Origin: JAGQTE01 sp964648005
GTDB lineage: Bacteria; Actinomycetota; Acidimicrobiia; Acidimicrobiales; Acidimicrobilacustridaceae
Assembly: GCA_964648005.1 (NCBI GenBank)
Contig: CAZYKR010000285.1
Span: forward strand, 1-5,442
Length of the DNA stretch: 5,442 nt
Direction: 5' to 3'
The position numbers and the translations under genes were made by a program. Of this stretch, positions 1 through 5,442 are shown in pieces. The notes beneath the pieces are model-generated. The model worked only from the letters and a program-made list of their open reading frames with translations, was not told the DNA's origin and did no database searches. How positions within the stretch are numbered: the first letter of the stretch is position 1; each line of letters begins with the position of its first letter.

Positions 1-422
1 AACGAGGACTGCCCGAACCAGCGCGACGCCACCTCGTTGCCGTCGGTGTCGGTGACCCCGGTCGTGAAGTCGACGTTGCGTCCCAGCAGGTTGCGCATCA
101 GGAACGTCTCGCAGCTCGCCGGGCGACCGGCAGCGCACATGGGGCACGCACCGCACGACTCGAACGACAGCACGACGTGGTCGCCGACGGCGATGCCCGT
201 CACGTCGGCGCCGACCGCTTCGACGACACCGGCGCCTTCATGGCCGGTGATGATCGGCGGCGGCGACAACGTGATCTCGCCGCGCGGCAGCACATCGGTG
301 TGGCACATGCCGGTGCCGACGATGCGCACCAGCACCTCATCGGCGCGGGGTTCGGCCAGCTCGACCTGCTCGATGGAGTACGGGCCGTCGGGGGTGCGCA
401 GCACGGCGGCGGTGATCTGCAT
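1..422 (-). CDS. Zinc-dependent alcohol dehydrogenase (aryl/geraniol-alcohol type MDR), N-terminal part
   Basis: The gene is partial: 140 full codons from the ATG at 422-420 run off the left edge of the window. The product would oxidise a primary, probably aromatic or allylic, alcohol to the aldehyde with NAD(P)+ in the cytoplasm. Visible residues fit the GroES-like catalytic domain of medium-chain dehydrogenases. C40 in GMCHTD and H61-E62 in GHEGAGVVEAVG are catalytic-zinc positions. C90, C93, C96 and C104 form the structural-zinc lobe with the usual 2-2-7 spacing. GDHVVLSF (80-87) precedes the lobe, and the fragment ends in WFGQSS, matching the FGQSSF segment of aryl-alcohol dehydrogenases rather than class III enzymes. 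The third zinc cysteine and the nucleotide-binding fold lie outside. GAGAGG (428-433) sits five bases before the ATG. The gene is divergent from the membrane protein at 554. An NDMA-dependent alcohol dehydrogenase is the main alternative. Confidence 0.93.
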   Translation of the reverse strand, partial: MQITAAVLRTPDGPYSIEQVELAEPRADEVLVRIVGTGMCHTDVLPRGEITLSPPPIITGHEGAGVVEAVGADVTGIAVGDHVVLSFESCGACPMCAAGRPASCETFLMRNLLGRNVDFTTGVTDTDGNEVASRWFGQSS

Positions 423-427
423 GGAAG

Positions 428-433
428 CCTCTC
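428..433 (-). promoter_or_regulatory. Ribosome binding site of the alcohol dehydrogenase
   Basis: On the minus strand this reads GAGAGG and lies five bases before the ATG at 422-420. It supports that start, which also gives the N-terminus expected for the family (MQITAAVLR). Confidence 0.6.
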
Positions 434-540
434 GGGTGGTCGTGGCGGGCCGGGGTCGGGCGGGGATGTCGCGAGCCGGGTCAGTCTGCCCGACGTCCGG
501 CACGACCGCAGTACCGTGGCCGGGCGACGCACGCACCGCC

Positions 541-547
541 GAGGAGG
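541..547 (+). promoter_or_regulatory. Ribosome binding site that sets the start of the membrane-protein gene
   Basis: GAGGAGG is a strong Shine-Dalgarno match. It abuts a possible GTG start at 548, leaving no spacer, but lies six bases before the ATG at 554. The ATG is therefore the likely start. Confidence 0.75.
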
Positions 548-553
548 GTGACG

Positions 554-1120
554 ATGAGCGACGTCCCCGAAGGTCCCGCCTGGTGGCAGGCCAGCGACGG
601 CCGCTGGTACCCGCCCGAGCAGTTCCGCCAGACCGCCGGTACAGCGGCACCGGCCCAGCCGCAGTCTCCGCCCATGCCCGGGGCCGCGCCCGTTCCCCCG
701 CCCGCGCCGATGCCGGCTCCGGCGTCGGGGACTGTGCCCGGGCCCATGGCCCACGCCCCGGGCGGCGCCCCCGTGCTGTGCACGGTCGGCGACATCTCGG
801 TGACCGGCACCGAGGTGCACACGCCCGCCGGCTCGATCCCGCTGCGGAACACCACCTGGATGGTGTCGAACATGACGACCAGCACGTCGGGCATCCCGAC
901 GTGGGCGATCGTGATGGCGATACTGTTTGCGGTGCTGTGCCTGCTCGGTCTGCTGTTCCTGCTCGTCAAGGAGGAGCGCACCAGCGGCGTCATGCAGGTG
1001 GCGGTCCAGGCGGACGGCTTCTACCACGCCACCCAGATCCCAGTCGGCAACTCGGCGGCGGTGGTCGACATCGAGAGCCGCGTCAACTACATCCGGTCCC
1101 TCGCCGCCTCGGCGCCCTGA
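554..1120 (+). CDS. Conserved single-pass membrane protein with N-terminal WW-rich module and proline-rich linker
   Basis: A 188-residue protein of unknown function. Residues 3-22 (PEGPAWWQASDGRWYPPE) are a short aromatic module like the DUF2510-type motif (GWYPDP...RWWDG) found at the ends of many actinobacterial membrane proteins, in the form usual for Acidimicrobiia. Residues 30-75 are a Pro/Ala-rich, probably disordered linker. Residues 76-104 (CTVGDISVTGTEVHTPAG onward) form a small conserved region. One hydrophobic helix spans about 114-138 and is followed by KEER. The tail (145-166, VMQVAVQADGFYHATQIPV) looks like a beta-rich domain, and the pattern from GDI through the helix to YHATQIPV resembles a recurring family of actinobacterial hypothetical proteins. 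KEER after the helix suggests the C-terminal side is cytoplasmic, but the short N-terminal part has no signal peptide, so topology is uncertain. Function is unknown. It converges with the monooxygenase gene, with 81 bp between stop codons. Confidence 0.88.
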   Translation: MSDVPEGPAWWQASDGRWYPPEQFRQTAGTAAPAQPQSPPMPGAAPVPPPAPMPAPASGTVPGPMAHAPGGAPVLCTVGDISVTGTEVHTPAGSIPLRNTTWMVSNMTTSTSGIPTWAIVMAILFAVLCLLGLLFLLVKEERTSGVMQVAVQADGFYHATQIPVGNSAAVVDIESRVNYIRSLAASAP

Positions 1121-1201
1121 CAACGCATCACCCAATCCGAGCGCCGTTCGTATGGTGCCTGGCCGCGTACTCCCGGGTGGGCACCACAAGATCGTGAGGG
1201 A

Positions 1202-2647
1202 TCAGACGATGCGCTCGAAGTGGTCGAGCTTGGGTGCGGCCATCTCCTCGCGGAAGCGGTCGAACGTCCATGGCCACACCGCCGGGATGCCGCGGTCGTC
1301 GAGGTACCAGCTGGTGCAACCGGTCACCCAGACGGTCGACTTGGCCGCCTCGACGCGAGCGGCCTCGTGCTCCTCCATGGCGTCGTGGCGGGCGGCGATG
1401 CCGCGACACGCACCGGAGCGCACCTGGTCGATGAGCTGCGCGATGTAGGCGAACTGCAGCTCGGCGACCTCGATCAACGAGAAGTTGCCCACCGGACCGT
1501 TGGGCCCGTTGAGCAGGAACAGGTTCGGGAAGTCCGGCACCGAGACGGACAGGTAGGCGTTGGGGCGCGGGTCCCACGCCTCGTCGAGGCGTCGACCGCC
1601 GACGCCGACCACGTCCATCGGCCGGAGGAAGGCGTCGACCTGGAAGCCGGTCGCCAGCACCAGCACGTCGAGCTCGTGCAGCACGCCGTCGACGGTGCGC
1701 ACGCCTCCCGGCTCGACGCGCTCGATCGCCTCCGTCACCAGCGAAGCGTTCGGCCGCTGGATCGCCTCGTAGAAGTTCTCCGACACCACCAGGCGCTTGC
1801 AGGCGGCGCGATAGCTCGGCCGCAGCCGCTCGCGCAGATCGGTGTCGGCGACGTTCGACTCCAGGTTGTCGAGGCACGCCGCCTCGATGCCGCGGATCTG
1901 TGGCGAGTCGGCATTGACGACGGCGTTGGCGAACCCGTCCGAGAACAGCTGCGACAGGGAGGCGTGCAGCTCGGCCATGGTCTCCGGGTGCTCGGCGAAC
2001 GCCGCCTGCGCGGCCGGCTCGTAGGCCGGGTTCTGCTGCGGCAGGATCCACTGGGGCGTGCGCTGGAACAGGTCGAGGTGACCGACCTCGTCCACGATCG
2101 CCCCGACGATCTGCACCGCCGTCGACCCGGTGCCGATGACGCCGACCCTCTTCCCGGCGAGCGCCACGTCGTGATCCCAGCGGGCGGTGTGGAAGCAGGC
2201 GCCGGCGAAGGTGTCCAGCCCGGCGATGTTCGGATAGCGCGGGTGGTGCAGGACGCCGGTGGCACCGATGACGACGTCGGCCTCGTCGGTGTGGCCCGAA
2301 GCCGTGGTCAGCTCCCAGCGGCCGGCATCGGTCCAGCGCAGCGCCGTGACCTCGTCGCCGAAGCGCACCCGCCGCACGATGTCGTGGTCGGCAGCGACTC
2401 GCTCGAAGTAGGCCTGGATCTCGTCGCCCGGCGAGAACAGGTGGCTCCACCTCGGGTTGAGGGCGAACGAGTAGCTGTACAGGTGCGACGGGACGTCGCA
2501 CGCCACGCCGGGATACGTGTTCTCGCGCCACGTCCCACCGACGCGGTCGGCTTTCTCGTAGATGGTCCAGTCGTCCAGGCCGGCGGCGTCGAGCTGGACG
2601 CCCGACAAGATGCCGGCCATGCCGGCGCCGATGATCGCGATGCGCAT
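1202..2647 (-). CDS. Baeyer-Villiger type flavin-containing monooxygenase
   Basis: A 481-residue class B flavoprotein monooxygenase, expected to use FAD, NADPH and O2 to insert oxygen next to a carbonyl (ketone to ester or lactone), in the cytoplasm. The FAD Rossmann motif GAGMAG is at 7-12. GGTWRENTYPGVACD (37-51) matches the conserved second FAD motif. The Baeyer-Villiger fingerprint FxGxxxHTxxW[P/D] is present as FAGACFHTARWD (147-158). The NADPH Rossmann motif GVIGTGSTA is at 169-177 and ATGF at 332-335. SYRAACKRLVVSENFYEA (278-295) matches the SYxxGCKR...SxxYY region of EtaA-like members, though the usual glycine before CKR is alanine here. Length is at the short end of the family, and the start lies directly at the first FAD strand, so there is no N-terminal extension. 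AGGGGGG (2652-2658) precedes the ATG by four bases. It lies 93 bp after the P450 stop on the same strand, probably co-transcribed. Substrate cannot be read. An N- or S-oxidising flavin monooxygenase is less likely because the Baeyer-Villiger fingerprint is complete. Confidence 0.94.
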   Translation of the reverse strand: MRIAIIGAGMAGILSGVQLDAAGLDDWTIYEKADRVGGTWRENTYPGVACDVPSHLYSYSFALNPRWSHLFSPGDEIQAYFERVAADHDIVRRVRFGDEVTALRWTDAGRWELTTASGHTDEADVVIGATGVLHHPRYPNIAGLDTFAGACFHTARWDHDVALAGKRVGVIGTGSTAVQIVGAIVDEVGHLDLFQRTPQWILPQQNPAYEPAAQAAFAEHPETMAELHASLSQLFSDGFANAVVNADSPQIRGIEAACLDNLESNVADTDLRERLRPSYRAACKRLVVSENFYEAIQRPNASLVTEAIERVEPGGVRTVDGVLHELDVLVLATGFQVDAFLRPMDVVGVGGRRLDEAWDPRPNAYLSVSVPDFPNLFLLNGPNGPVGNFSLIEVAELQFAYIAQLIDQVRSGACRGIAARHDAMEEHEAARVEAAKSTVWVTGCTSWYLDDRGIPAVWPWTFDRFREEMAAPKLDHFERIV

Positions 2648-2651
2648 GACA

Positions 2652-2658
2652 CCCCCCT
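2652..2658 (-). promoter_or_regulatory. Ribosome binding site of the monooxygenase, inside a small hairpin
   Basis: Minus-strand AGGGGGG lies four bases before the ATG at 2647-2645. Five of its bases are the 3' arm of a possible hairpin: minus-strand CCCCT (2669-2665) pairs with AGGGG (2658-2654) across a six-base loop. It may be partly masked in the mRNA. G-runs pair easily by chance, so the site is better supported than the hairpin. Confidence 0.5.
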
Positions 2659-2698
2659 GCGTCGAGGGGTCACGCTAGCGGCTCCGGCACCGTTGTTG

Positions 2699-2715
2699 AT
2701 TGCTCGATCAGCAAT
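2699..2715. repeat. Short inverted repeat in the P450-monooxygenase gap
   Basis: ATTGCT and AGCAAT are perfect six-base arms around the five-base centre CGATC, in the least GC-rich stretch of the 93-bp gap, 51 bases upstream of the monooxygenase ATG. It could be a repressor operator or a weak mRNA hairpin. No T-run follows on the minus strand, so a classical intrinsic terminator is unlikely. Confidence 0.35.
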
Positions 2716-2740
2716 GCGGAGGCGGACGACGGTGCGTGTC

Positions 2741-3952
2741 TCAGTCGAGCAGCACCGGCAGCGTCGTCATGCCGCGCACCAGCGTCGAGCGACCCCAGGT
2801 CGGCGCACCGGTCACCTCGTAGGCGCCGAACCGGTCGAGCAGCTCGCGCAGCACGATGCGGCCTTCGAGACGGGCGAGGCTGGCGCCGAGGCACAGGTGC
2901 TCGCCGAAGCCGAACGCCAGGTGGGCCGGGTTGGGCGGACGGGTGACGTCGAAGCGGTCGGCGTCATCGCCGAACGCTGCCTCGTCCCGGTTGGCCGAGG
3001 CGTAGAGCAACACCACCCGGTCACCGGCGGGGATGACGACGTCGCCGATGCGGGCATCGGTGGTGGCGGTGCGGCAGAAGAGCTGGATCGGCGTCACCCA
3101 GCGCAGGCACTCCTCGACGGCACCGTCCAAGACGTCGGCGTCGCGTCGGAGCAGAGCACGCTGATCCGGGTGCTCGAAGAGCGCTGCGGCCGCGCCCGAC
3201 AGCAGATGGCGTGTCGTCTCGTTCCCCGCCACGAGGATCGACAGGCAGTACATGACGACCTCGTCATCGGTGAGCGACCGGCCCTCGACCTCGGCCGTGA
3301 CCAGCAGGCTGAGCAGGTCGTCGCCCGGCGCTGCCCGGCGCGCTGCCACGTGCTCGCCGAGGAAGGCCAGCAGCTCCCCGACGGCCGCCATCTTCTCGAG
3401 ACCTTCGGCCTCGTGGTCGGTGTCGTCCTCGGCGCCTTCGATACAGGCGTCGGACCAGCGCCGGAAGTCCTGCTCGTCGGCGTCGCCCACGCCGAGCAGC
3501 TCGGCGATGACCAGCACCGGGATCGGTGCGGCCACGGCGTCGACGAAATCGACCTCGCTCCCCGGTTCGACCCGGTCGAGCACCTCGACGGTGCGGGCGT
3601 GCACACGCTCGGCCAACTGCGCGACGGCGCGTGGCGTGAACCAGCGCGACGCCACCTTGCGCCACTCGGCGTGCACCGGCGGGTCCATGTGCAGGATCGA
3701 CCCGGGAAGCGTGGCGCCGTCACGGACCGGGTCGAGCATCAGCACGCCTTGGCCGGAGCAGAAGGTCTCGGGGTCGCGGCTGACGGCGCGCACGTCGTCG
3801 TAGCGGGCCACCGTCCACGATCCGGGGGTGTAGGCGAACACCGGCGCCTCGGCCCGCAGCCGGGCGAGGACGTCGGTGTAGTCGGGCCGGGTGAAGAACC
3901 CAGCCACCCCAGGATCGATGGCCAGCTCGTCGAGTCCGATCTCTGCCCCCAT
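2741..3952 (-). CDS. Cytochrome P450 (bacterial class I type)
   Basis: A 403-residue soluble P450 of normal bacterial length with no membrane anchor. It would hydroxylate a hydrophobic substrate using O2 and electrons from a ferredoxin/ferredoxin reductase pair, neither of which is encoded here. The substrate-side region contains HMDPPVHAEWRK (88-99), the usual HxxxR-type C-helix motif of bacterial P450s in the form H..PPxHxxxRK. The I-helix oxygen-activation motif is AGNETT (242-247), with the ExxR pair at E281 and R284. The heme-binding loop is FGFGEHLCLG (347-356), in which F347, G350, H352 and G356 match the consensus and C354 is the heme thiolate ligand. All core residues are intact. The ATG at 3952-3950 follows GGAGGGGG with eight bases between. 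The gene leads a probable two-gene unit with the Baeyer-Villiger monooxygenase and is divergent from the phosphotransferase, with 181 bp between starts. I cannot assign a CYP family or a substrate. Confidence 0.96.
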   Translation of the reverse strand: MGAEIGLDELAIDPGVAGFFTRPDYTDVLARLRAEAPVFAYTPGSWTVARYDDVRAVSRDPETFCSGQGVLMLDPVRDGATLPGSILHMDPPVHAEWRKVASRWFTPRAVAQLAERVHARTVEVLDRVEPGSEVDFVDAVAAPIPVLVIAELLGVGDADEQDFRRWSDACIEGAEDDTDHEAEGLEKMAAVGELLAFLGEHVAARRAAPGDDLLSLLVTAEVEGRSLTDDEVVMYCLSILVAGNETTRHLLSGAAAALFEHPDQRALLRRDADVLDGAVEECLRWVTPIQLFCRTATTDARIGDVVIPAGDRVVLLYASANRDEAAFGDDADRFDVTRPPNPAHLAFGFGEHLCLGASLARLEGRIVLRELLDRFGAYEVTGAPTWGRSTLVRGMTTLPVLLD

Positions 3953-3960
3953 CAGCGATG

Positions 3961-3968
3961 CCCCCTCC
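3961..3968 (-). promoter_or_regulatory. Ribosome binding site of the P450
   Basis: Minus-strand GGAGGGGG lies eight bases before the ATG at 3952-3950. It is a strong match at good spacing and supports that start, giving the N-terminus MGAEIGLDELAIDP. Confidence 0.65.
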
Positions 3969-3985
3969 GTCGCCCGACCCTCAAC

Positions 3986-4045
3986 CCATCGTTCTGGTGG
4001 TGCAGCCGGTCGGTTTGTCCACCGGATTCACTACCAGAACGGTGG
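3986..4045. repeat. Long imperfect inverted repeat in the divergent P450/phosphotransferase control region
   Basis: The left arm CCATCGTTCTGGTGGTG (3986-4002) and the right arm CACTACCAGAACGGTGG (4029-4045) are complementary at 15 of 17 positions. The two mismatches (3989 with 4042, and 3999 with 4032) are U-G or G-U in plus-strand RNA but A-C or C-A in minus-strand RNA. Inside, CCGGT (4006-4010) pairs with ACCGG (4021-4025), and GG (4012-4013) can pair with CC (4019-4020) around TTTGT. The whole could fold as one 60-base hairpin with a 3x3 internal loop. It starts 34 bases upstream of the P450 start and ends 88 bases before the kinase start. It may be a two-site operator, an mRNA leader structure or a small palindromic repeat element. 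Arm centres are 43 bp apart, close to four helical turns. Confidence 0.7.
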
Positions 4046-4120
4046 AGGGGACTGCCGGAGATCACGGCGGCGGGGATCTGCGACGGCCGGGCTGAGCTGC
4101 GGGGTGGCCGCGCCGAGCGC

Positions 4121-4124
4121 GAGG
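4121..4124 (+). promoter_or_regulatory. Candidate ribosome binding site of the phosphotransferase
   Basis: GAGG lies nine bases before the GTG at 4134. It is a modest match, but it is the best one near any in-frame start that keeps the conserved region and avoids the P450 gene. Confidence 0.4.
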
Positions 4125-4133
4125 CTGGGCGCT

Positions 4134-5258
4134 GTGAGCGACCCCCAGAAGCCCGACGTCAAGCCCGAGGACATCCGCCGCACGACACGGGACCACGCCG
4201 AGGTGCGCGACCGGCTCGAGGCCTGGCTCGATGCCCGCCAGCCCGGCGCCCACGTCTCAGAGCTCGTCGTGCCCTCGAGTGGCATGTCGTCCGAGACGCT
4301 GCTCTTCGACGCCACCTGGGACGACGCCGACGCACCGGACGGCCGCGCCGGCGGCAGCTTCGTGACCCGCCTGGAACCGGCAGCCGAGGCCGTGCCGGTC
4401 TTTCCCACCTACGACCTCGGCCTACAGCACCGCGTCATCGACCTGGTCGCCGAGCACACCGATGCCCCTGTGCCGACGGTGCGCTGGGTCGAGACCGACC
4501 CCGGCGTCCTGGGCGGCGCCTTCTTCGTCATGGACCGTGTGGACGGCGTCGTGCCGCCCGACGTGCTGCCCTACACGATGGAGGGCTTCGTCCTCGAGCT
4601 GTCCGACGCCGAACGGCAGCGGATGCAGGACACGACCGTCGACGCCCTCGTCGAGATCCACCGGGTCCCGATCGGCGAGGCCACGGCGTTCCTGGAGTAC
4701 GACCAGCCCGGCGACACGGCGTTGCGACGTCATGTCAACCACTGGCGCGCCTACGACGACTGGGTGCGCGAGGGCCGCACCATCCCCGTCCTCGACGACG
4801 CCGTGGCATGGCTCGAGGCCAACTGGCCGACGGCGGCCGACGAGCGCGATCCCGTCGTGTCGTGGGGCGACGCCCGCATCGGCAACGTCATGTACGGCGA
4901 CGACTGGTCGCCCGTCGCTGTCCTCGACTGGGAGATGGCCGGCATGGCACCGCGCGAGGTCGACCTCGGCTGGATGGCGTTCCTGCACACCTTCTTCCAG
5001 GACGTCACCACCGTCCTCGAGCTGCCCGGCCTGCCGGACATGTTGCGCCTCGAGGACCTGGCTGCCCGCTACGCCCAACGCAGCGGCATCGAACCGGTCG
5101 ACCTGGCGTGGTTCGAGGTGTACGCCGCCTACCGCCACGGTGTGGTGATGGTGCGGGTGCGCGACCGCCAGCAGCACTTCGGCGAGGTCGAGCCGGTCGA
5201 CGACCCCGATGAGCTCGTCATGCACCACGCGAGACTTCGCCAGCTCATCGGTACCTGA
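4134..5258 (+). CDS. APH-fold phosphotransferase, ACAD10/ACAD11-kinase-like
   Basis: A 374-residue cytoplasmic kinase-like protein of the aminoglycoside phosphotransferase fold (PF01636 type). GMSSETLLFDATW (50-62) occupies the nucleotide-loop region and FVTRLEP (76-82) the following strand. FFVMDRVDG (130-138) corresponds to the hinge. The catalytic loop is WGDARIGN (244-251), with D246 as candidate base and N251 as metal ligand. LDWEMAG (264-270) supplies the second metal-binding acid, D265, and is followed by PREVDLGW (273-280). WGD in place of the HGD of antibiotic kinases, together with DWEMA and RE(L/V)DLGW, is typical of the actinobacterial subgroup related to the kinase domain of ACAD10/ACAD11, which phosphorylates 4-hydroxyacyl-CoAs in mammals. 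Antibiotic resistance is therefore unlikely. The start is the GTG at 4134 (VSDPQKPD), with GAGG nine bases upstream. The open frame continues back to 3891, but that part overlaps the P450 start and has no family features. The substrate is inferred, not shown. Confidence 0.88.
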   Translation: MSDPQKPDVKPEDIRRTTRDHAEVRDRLEAWLDARQPGAHVSELVVPSSGMSSETLLFDATWDDADAPDGRAGGSFVTRLEPAAEAVPVFPTYDLGLQHRVIDLVAEHTDAPVPTVRWVETDPGVLGGAFFVMDRVDGVVPPDVLPYTMEGFVLELSDAERQRMQDTTVDALVEIHRVPIGEATAFLEYDQPGDTALRRHVNHWRAYDDWVREGRTIPVLDDAVAWLEANWPTAADERDPVVSWGDARIGNVMYGDDWSPVAVLDWEMAGMAPREVDLGWMAFLHTFFQDVTTVLELPGLPDMLRLEDLAARYAQRSGIEPVDLAWFEVYAAYRHGVVMVRVRDRQQHFGEVEPVDDPDELVMHHARLRQLIGT

Positions 5259-5288
5259 CCGACCGGTCCGACGATAGGACTCCCGGGG

Positions 5289-5442
5289 CTAGAAGGTGCT
5301 GCCACCCGGCGGTTGCGGCGGGTGTCCGGGCGGCGGGTGTCCGGGCTGCGGCTGCGGCTGGTAGCCCGGCTGCGGCGGTGACCAGCCAGGTGGCGGGTAG
5401 TTGGGCGGCTGCTGTTGGCGACGGGCCCGGTTGCGGCGCACG
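5289..5442 (-). CDS. Proline-rich C-terminus of an unidentified, possibly membrane-anchored protein
   Basis: The last 50 codons and the TAG stop (5291-5289) of a minus-strand gene that enters from the right edge. The visible part starts VRRNRARRQQQPPNYPPPG and continues through repeated P, Q, G and H residues (SPPQPGYQPQPQ, then two PGHPP-like units) to GGSTF at the stop. The basic RRNRARR stretch followed by a disordered Pro/Gln tail is what one often sees on the cytoplasmic side of a last membrane helix in actinobacterial membrane proteins, but no helix is visible here. Frame choice rests on the clean stop and on the PPPGW-type composition; no domain can be named. It converges with the phosphotransferase, with 30 bp between stop codons. 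Confidence 0.6.
   Translation of the reverse strand, partial: VRRNRARRQQQPPNYPPPGWSPPQPGYQPQPQPGHPPPGHPPQPPGGSTF
5316..5345. repeat. Perfect 15-bp tandem duplication within the proline-rich tail
   Basis: CGGCGGGTGTCCGGG occurs twice in direct succession (5316-5330 and 5331-5345) and is followed by CTGCGG twice (5346-5357). In the minus-strand frame the 15-mer adds a five-residue unit (PGHPP) and the six-mer adds PQ pairs. It looks like slippage expansion inside a disordered tail. Confidence 0.85.

Noticed and set aside
489..517. Promoter for the membrane-protein gene with TACCGT (512-517) as -10 box
   Set aside because: The -10 fits the loose TANNNT pattern, but the -35 position (CCCGAC) is poor. 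In sequence this GC-rich, such a match is expected by chance.
548..550. GTG as the start of the membrane-protein gene
   Set aside because: It directly abuts the GAGGAGG site with no spacer; ATG at 554 has six bases and starts the conserved module (MSDVPEGPAWW).
1121..1201. Terminator or small gene between the converging membrane protein and monooxygenase
   Set aside because: Only a five-base inverted repeat (ATCGT/ACGAT) overlapping the monooxygenase stop is present; there is no T-run and no credible reading frame.
3986..4045. The GTTCT/AGAAC arms as a KstR-type sterol-regulator operator
   Set aside because: KstR sites need AAC and GTT facing each other two bases apart. Here the two parts are tens of bases apart and neither arm alone is such a palindrome.
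3891..4133. An 81-codon N-terminal extension of the phosphotransferase
   Set aside because: It would overlap the first 62 bases of the P450 gene, and the added residues are low-complexity Ser/Arg/Gly with no family match. GTG at 4134 gives a normal N-terminus.
1220..5212. A plus-strand open frame of 1330 codons covering the region antisense to the monooxygenase and P450 and overlapping the kinase in another frame
   Set aside because: Its translation is rich in R, G, H, D and V with no domain, and it opposes three genes with intact family motifs. It is open only because GC-rich codons rarely make stops in that frame.
5261..5268. GACCGGTC palindrome between the converging kinase and last gene as a terminator
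   Set aside because: It is only an eight-base palindrome with no loop and no T-run on either strand.

Overview
The window looks like chromosomal DNA from a high-GC actinobacterium, most likely in or near the class Acidimicrobiia. The evidence is the very GC-rich third codon positions, the dense gene packing, and a small membrane protein that opens with the tryptophan-rich PAWWQASDGRWYPPE module common in that group. The taxonomic placement is an inference from these signs. I see no rRNA, tRNA, CRISPR array, insertion sequence or phage gene.

Layout, left to right. Bases 3-422 (minus) hold the N-terminal 140 codons of a zinc-dependent alcohol dehydrogenase of the aryl/geraniol-alcohol type, cut by the window edge. 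It is divergent from a 188-residue single-pass membrane protein of unknown function (554-1120, plus). That gene converges on a two-gene minus-strand unit: a cytochrome P450 (2741-3952), then a Baeyer-Villiger type flavin monooxygenase (1202-2647), 93 bp apart. Divergent from the P450 lies a phosphotransferase of the APH fold (4134-5258, plus), of the subgroup resembling the kinase domain of ACAD10/ACAD11 and the proteins usually annotated near FadE-type acyl-CoA dehydrogenases. The last 154 bases (minus) are the proline-rich C-terminus of another protein, probably membrane-anchored.

The enzymes suggest breakdown of a hydrophobic substrate such as a terpenoid, an alicyclic compound or a sterol fragment. 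The P450 would hydroxylate, the dehydrogenase would interconvert alcohol and carbonyl, and the Baeyer-Villiger enzyme would turn a ketone into an ester or lactone. The kinase may phosphorylate a hydroxyacyl intermediate before beta-oxidation. This pathway is inferred from families and gene order; no substrate can be read from the sequence.

The most unusual non-coding feature is a long imperfect inverted repeat (3986-4045) in the 181-bp divergent region between the P450 and the kinase. Its 17-base arms match at 15 positions, and both mismatches would be G-U pairs in plus-strand RNA. A second inverted repeat (2699-2715) and a hairpin covering a ribosome binding site (2654-2669) lie in the P450-monooxygenase gap. 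I found no clearly novel multi-gene system; the control regions are the part most worth checking.
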